The notes beneath the pieces are model-generated. The model saw only the letters and a list, made by a program, of their open reading frames with translations, made no database searches and was not told the DNA's origin. A stretch of DNA of 64,000 nucleotides from Tribonema minus (lineage: Eukaryota; Sar; Xanthophyceae; Tribonematales; Tribonemataceae): the NCBI GenBank assembly GCA_017506865.1, contig JAFCMP010000423.1:310001-374000 (forward strand), written 5' to 3'. Position 1 is the first letter of the stretch. The number at the start of each line of letters is the position of its first letter. The position numbers were made by a program, and so were the translations under genes. Below are positions 61,577-64,000 of this stretch, piece after piece.

Positions 61577-63843
61577 CTAAACGAGACCCTCCATCTCAAA
61601 CAGACCGTCTGCTCCCTGCGCCCCCGCCTCGCTGACCCCCCTGCTCCTGCTGACGCCCGCTGGCAGCTGCAGCTGCTCCTCCGCCGTCGCCGCCGCCGCC
61701 GCCGCCGCCGCTGCGGACGCATCGCTCGCCACGGAGCCTTCGCTGCCGGTGCGCGGCAGCGGCTTCTGCGCATGCGCGCCGCCGCCGGTCGCCGCCAGAA
61801 TCGAGAGCGCCGTGAGCGAGCTGGGCCGGCCGCCGTGCAGCTCAGCGTACTCAGACTCCGACTCGTCGTGCGTGCGCTCGTCGTACTCGTGCTCTTCAAA
61901 CTCATCAATATTGTGGCGCGACGTCGGTTCCTCCGCCAGCGAGTCCAGGCGGCTCGCGCGCCGCAGGCTTTTGCCGCCGCCGATGCCGCCAACTTCAACT
62001 TGTGGAGCGTCGCCGCCGCCGCCGCCGTCGCCCCACACCGCCGCCGGGCACGACATCGCGTACACGCTCAGGTAGCCCTGCTGGCGTTGCAGATAGCTCG
62101 CGGACAGCGAGCCGAGGCCCGGTATCGCGCCGTCGTCGCTGGGGGAGCCCGCAGAGGGGGGCAGCGCGAGCGCCGGCATGTCTTCGAGGACCCAGACGGG
62201 GGGCAGCGAGCCGATCATGAGGGGGGCGTCGGGGATGCCGCGGCGGGATTTGAGGGCGCTGTCGCCGGCGCTGATGGGGAGGGACTGCGCGACGGTGATG
62301 GGTTGGGGGGAGGGGACGAGGCGCGAGGGGAGGGTCTGTTGGGGGTCGGCTTTGGGCAGGGGGGCGTCGTCGCTAAAGCGGGAGAGGCCGGGGCGCGCTG
62401 CAACCTGCGGAGGTCGCGGGGGCACGGGAGTGGCGCGTAGAGTTTGAGGCGTGCACATTCAAGTTGAAGTTGAGTGTTGCCGCACATTGTGTGATTTCAA
62501 GGCGTACGCAGAGAGAGGGTCGAGTGGCGTGGGTGCCAACTGGCCTTCTTCGCATGGCCTTTTGGCACATGGGTGAAGTGAGTAACATCACCTAGGGGAA
62601 GAACAGGCAGATCTGACATGCAACTTGATTGTTACCCTGTGGCTCTTGCGCCTTTGCATGGAGCTGCTGGTGCACACGTACACCAGATTAAAGTAATCGT
62701 TTCACGCACAGACGATAACTGTAGGCGTTCACCATGTGATGGCTGGCGCTGCATAGTTGTGCTTGGTATCATTTGTGCCGTGCGTCACAAGCGGCGGCAG
62801 CTGTCTAAAAGAGCATGCACAACAAGGGCACTGCTGAGAGAGCATGACTAGAACAGACGAGCTGCGAACTATCAAAGTCGCTGGGTGCTGAAGCAACAGA
62901 CAAGTGCTGAGGTTGCAGAAGCACTAGCGCGACGAGGATCAGGTATAAAAAAGATATGATGGAGCCGACGAGCTTTCAGGTGGCACAGTAACGCGCCAAC
63001 GCACCTCAAGCACCACCCGCGACTATTACAGCCGGGCATTCCTGCCAGCGTTATATGTGGCAGCGAAAAAGCACGCATGCCCTTGATGCCTGCGATATGT
63101 TGCTGATGCAGTGCAGGCCCGGTCAGATCTGCACGACTAGATCTCACGCACCTCATAGAGCTGCCCCGGCACACTTATGCTCCGCATGATGGATATAGGC
63201 TGGCTCGCCACCCGGCGCGCCGCCGCATGTGCTCCCACCATAATGGGGGATGCATTTTGTGCTAAGCACAACCCGTGCTCCTTGAGCATTGTGTCCATGG
63301 CATAGAGGCGCGCTCCGACGGCAAATGGGTAGATCGATCAAAGCAGCTTTGAGTGAAGCGTCCACGCTCCTCCTCCTGTCTCTCTCTCACTCGCGCGCGC
63401 TCGTTGCTGCTTTCGCCCAGTTTCTAGGGCTGGCACTGCAAACCCTCCTTGGGTACAATTGGTGCGTCACTTCAACTAGAACTTTATTGGGATCGAGCTG
63501 TGTGAGCTGCCGAGCTTACTGCCACCAGATCATTAGAAGCAGGTGTTGAGTGCATTTACTCTGTAAACATGAATGTGCCTTCTGTCAGTCAGAGGATCAT
63601 CAATACAGATGTACCACACATAGAGATCGTGCTGAACAGATACGCACACCTGGATCCACCTCCCGCCAACTTGGCACAGGGCGTTAGCCGATGGAATCCG
63701 CCGCCATCTGTGTTTAGAGGTAATTTGCTGCACGCTGAAGTCGCTTGCGATGTTGCAACGAAGCCCTTAAAAAACGATTGCTGAGCAATCACTTTGGCCT
63801 CCGCAAATGGCTTCTGCAAATCATCAGCACCTGCTGTAGCCAT
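61577..63843 (-). CDS. Gene C: unrecognised protein, three-exon model
   Basis: The last exon, 62404-61577 (acceptor CGACCTCCGCAG), is the firmest: VAARPGLSRFSDDAPLPKAD, then RRGIPDAPLMIGSLPPVWVL and LGSLSASYLQRQQGYLSVYA, an acidic stretch (HNIDEFEEHEYDERTHDESE) and an Ala-rich end EGLV. Exon 63312-63152 (donor GAG|GTGCGTGAG) codes RLYAMDTMLKEHGLCLAQNA, then SQPISIMRSISVPGQLYE, and joins it in phase 0. A possible first exon from ATG 63843 (MATAGADDLQKPFAEAKVIA) ends near 63655 at GGAG|GTGG or CCAG|GTGTGC; only the first fits the phase of exon 2. No known domain recognised. The gene could instead begin beyond the window. Confidence 0.5.
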
Positions 63844-64000
63844 AATTGGACAAACCTGCTTTGTCCTGAAGGGTAAAAGCTCTACATCGCACGCATCTAC
63901 TTTTCATTCACGTATCACAACTCCTCCCACATGCCCCCATTTCTGGCTCGCACACATCGCAGCTGCAAGCGATGGCTCCCTGTCAGAGACGCGAACCCAC
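63844..64000. other. Window end, upstream of gene C
   Basis: Nothing recognisable. Likely 5' UTR or promoter of gene C if the ATG at 63843 is right. Confidence 0.35.

Noticed and set aside
61309-61998. 229-codon - strand frame rich in Ala
   Set aside because: Over the gene C coding region it is out of frame with the better reading, and beyond that it is translation of the CTG/CCG tract.
1-64000. tRNA and rRNA genes
   Set aside because: No cloverleaf with B-box-like GGTTCGAATCC or rRNA core sequence was noticed on either strand; a tRNA scan was not possible by eye for all positions.

Overview
The window looks like nuclear DNA of a green alga, probably chlorophyte. Introns are dense, with GTGAGT/GTAAGT donors and CAG acceptors. 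Coding exons are G+C-rich with long Ala, Gln, Gly and Pro homopolymers. The genes include a multi-repeat MYB factor and a plant-type class 3 lipase. The main mobile element is a LINE carrying an OTU protease and a restriction-like endonuclease, a combination reminiscent of the Dualen/RandI family of Chlamydomonas. No prokaryotic gene organisation, rRNA, tRNA or CRISPR array was seen. All exon models are read from splice signals, phase and coding character by eye; none has transcript support.

Region 1-30.5 kb (+ strand) is mostly one very long gene (gene A), with exons at 715-813, 2083-2118, 3413-3951, 4202-4240, 6852-6941, 19502-19537, 21074-21115, 22217-22258, 23342-23377, 25640-25706, 27703-27867, 29270-29374 and 29847-30283. 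At least six exons are 36-42 nt micro-exons coding for 12-14-residue, mostly acidic peptides, each inside a diverged ~1.1-kb tandem repeat. Its introns hold an almost full-length LINE (copy A, ~7.2-18.9 kb), which is itself split by a young gag-only LTR element (11803-14507). They also hold a 5'-truncated LINE (copy C), a 507-bp MITE with TA target duplication, an AT-rich island and other repeats.

Region 30.5-35.3 kb carries exon-like pieces of an unrecognised + strand gene ending at 34708 and a possible - strand exon facing it.

Region 35.3-48.0 kb (- strand) is a class 3 lipase / phospholipase A1-like gene whose exons all join in phase 0. LINE copy B (4.85 kb, long open frame) sits in the lipase's last coding exon and supplies a new stop. 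LINE copy D sits in intron 1. Five of the six principal lipase exons have one or both edges (exon end plus splice site plus intron start) copied one to six times in the adjacent intron.

Region 50-64 kb has three - strand genes: a three-repeat MYB protein (50172-54495), a protein with an OTU1/UBX-like beta-grasp N-terminus (56376-59676) and an unrecognised protein (61577-63843). The most unusual theme is repeated tandem duplication centred on splice junctions, in two unrelated genes, giving intron arrays of decoy or usable exon edges.
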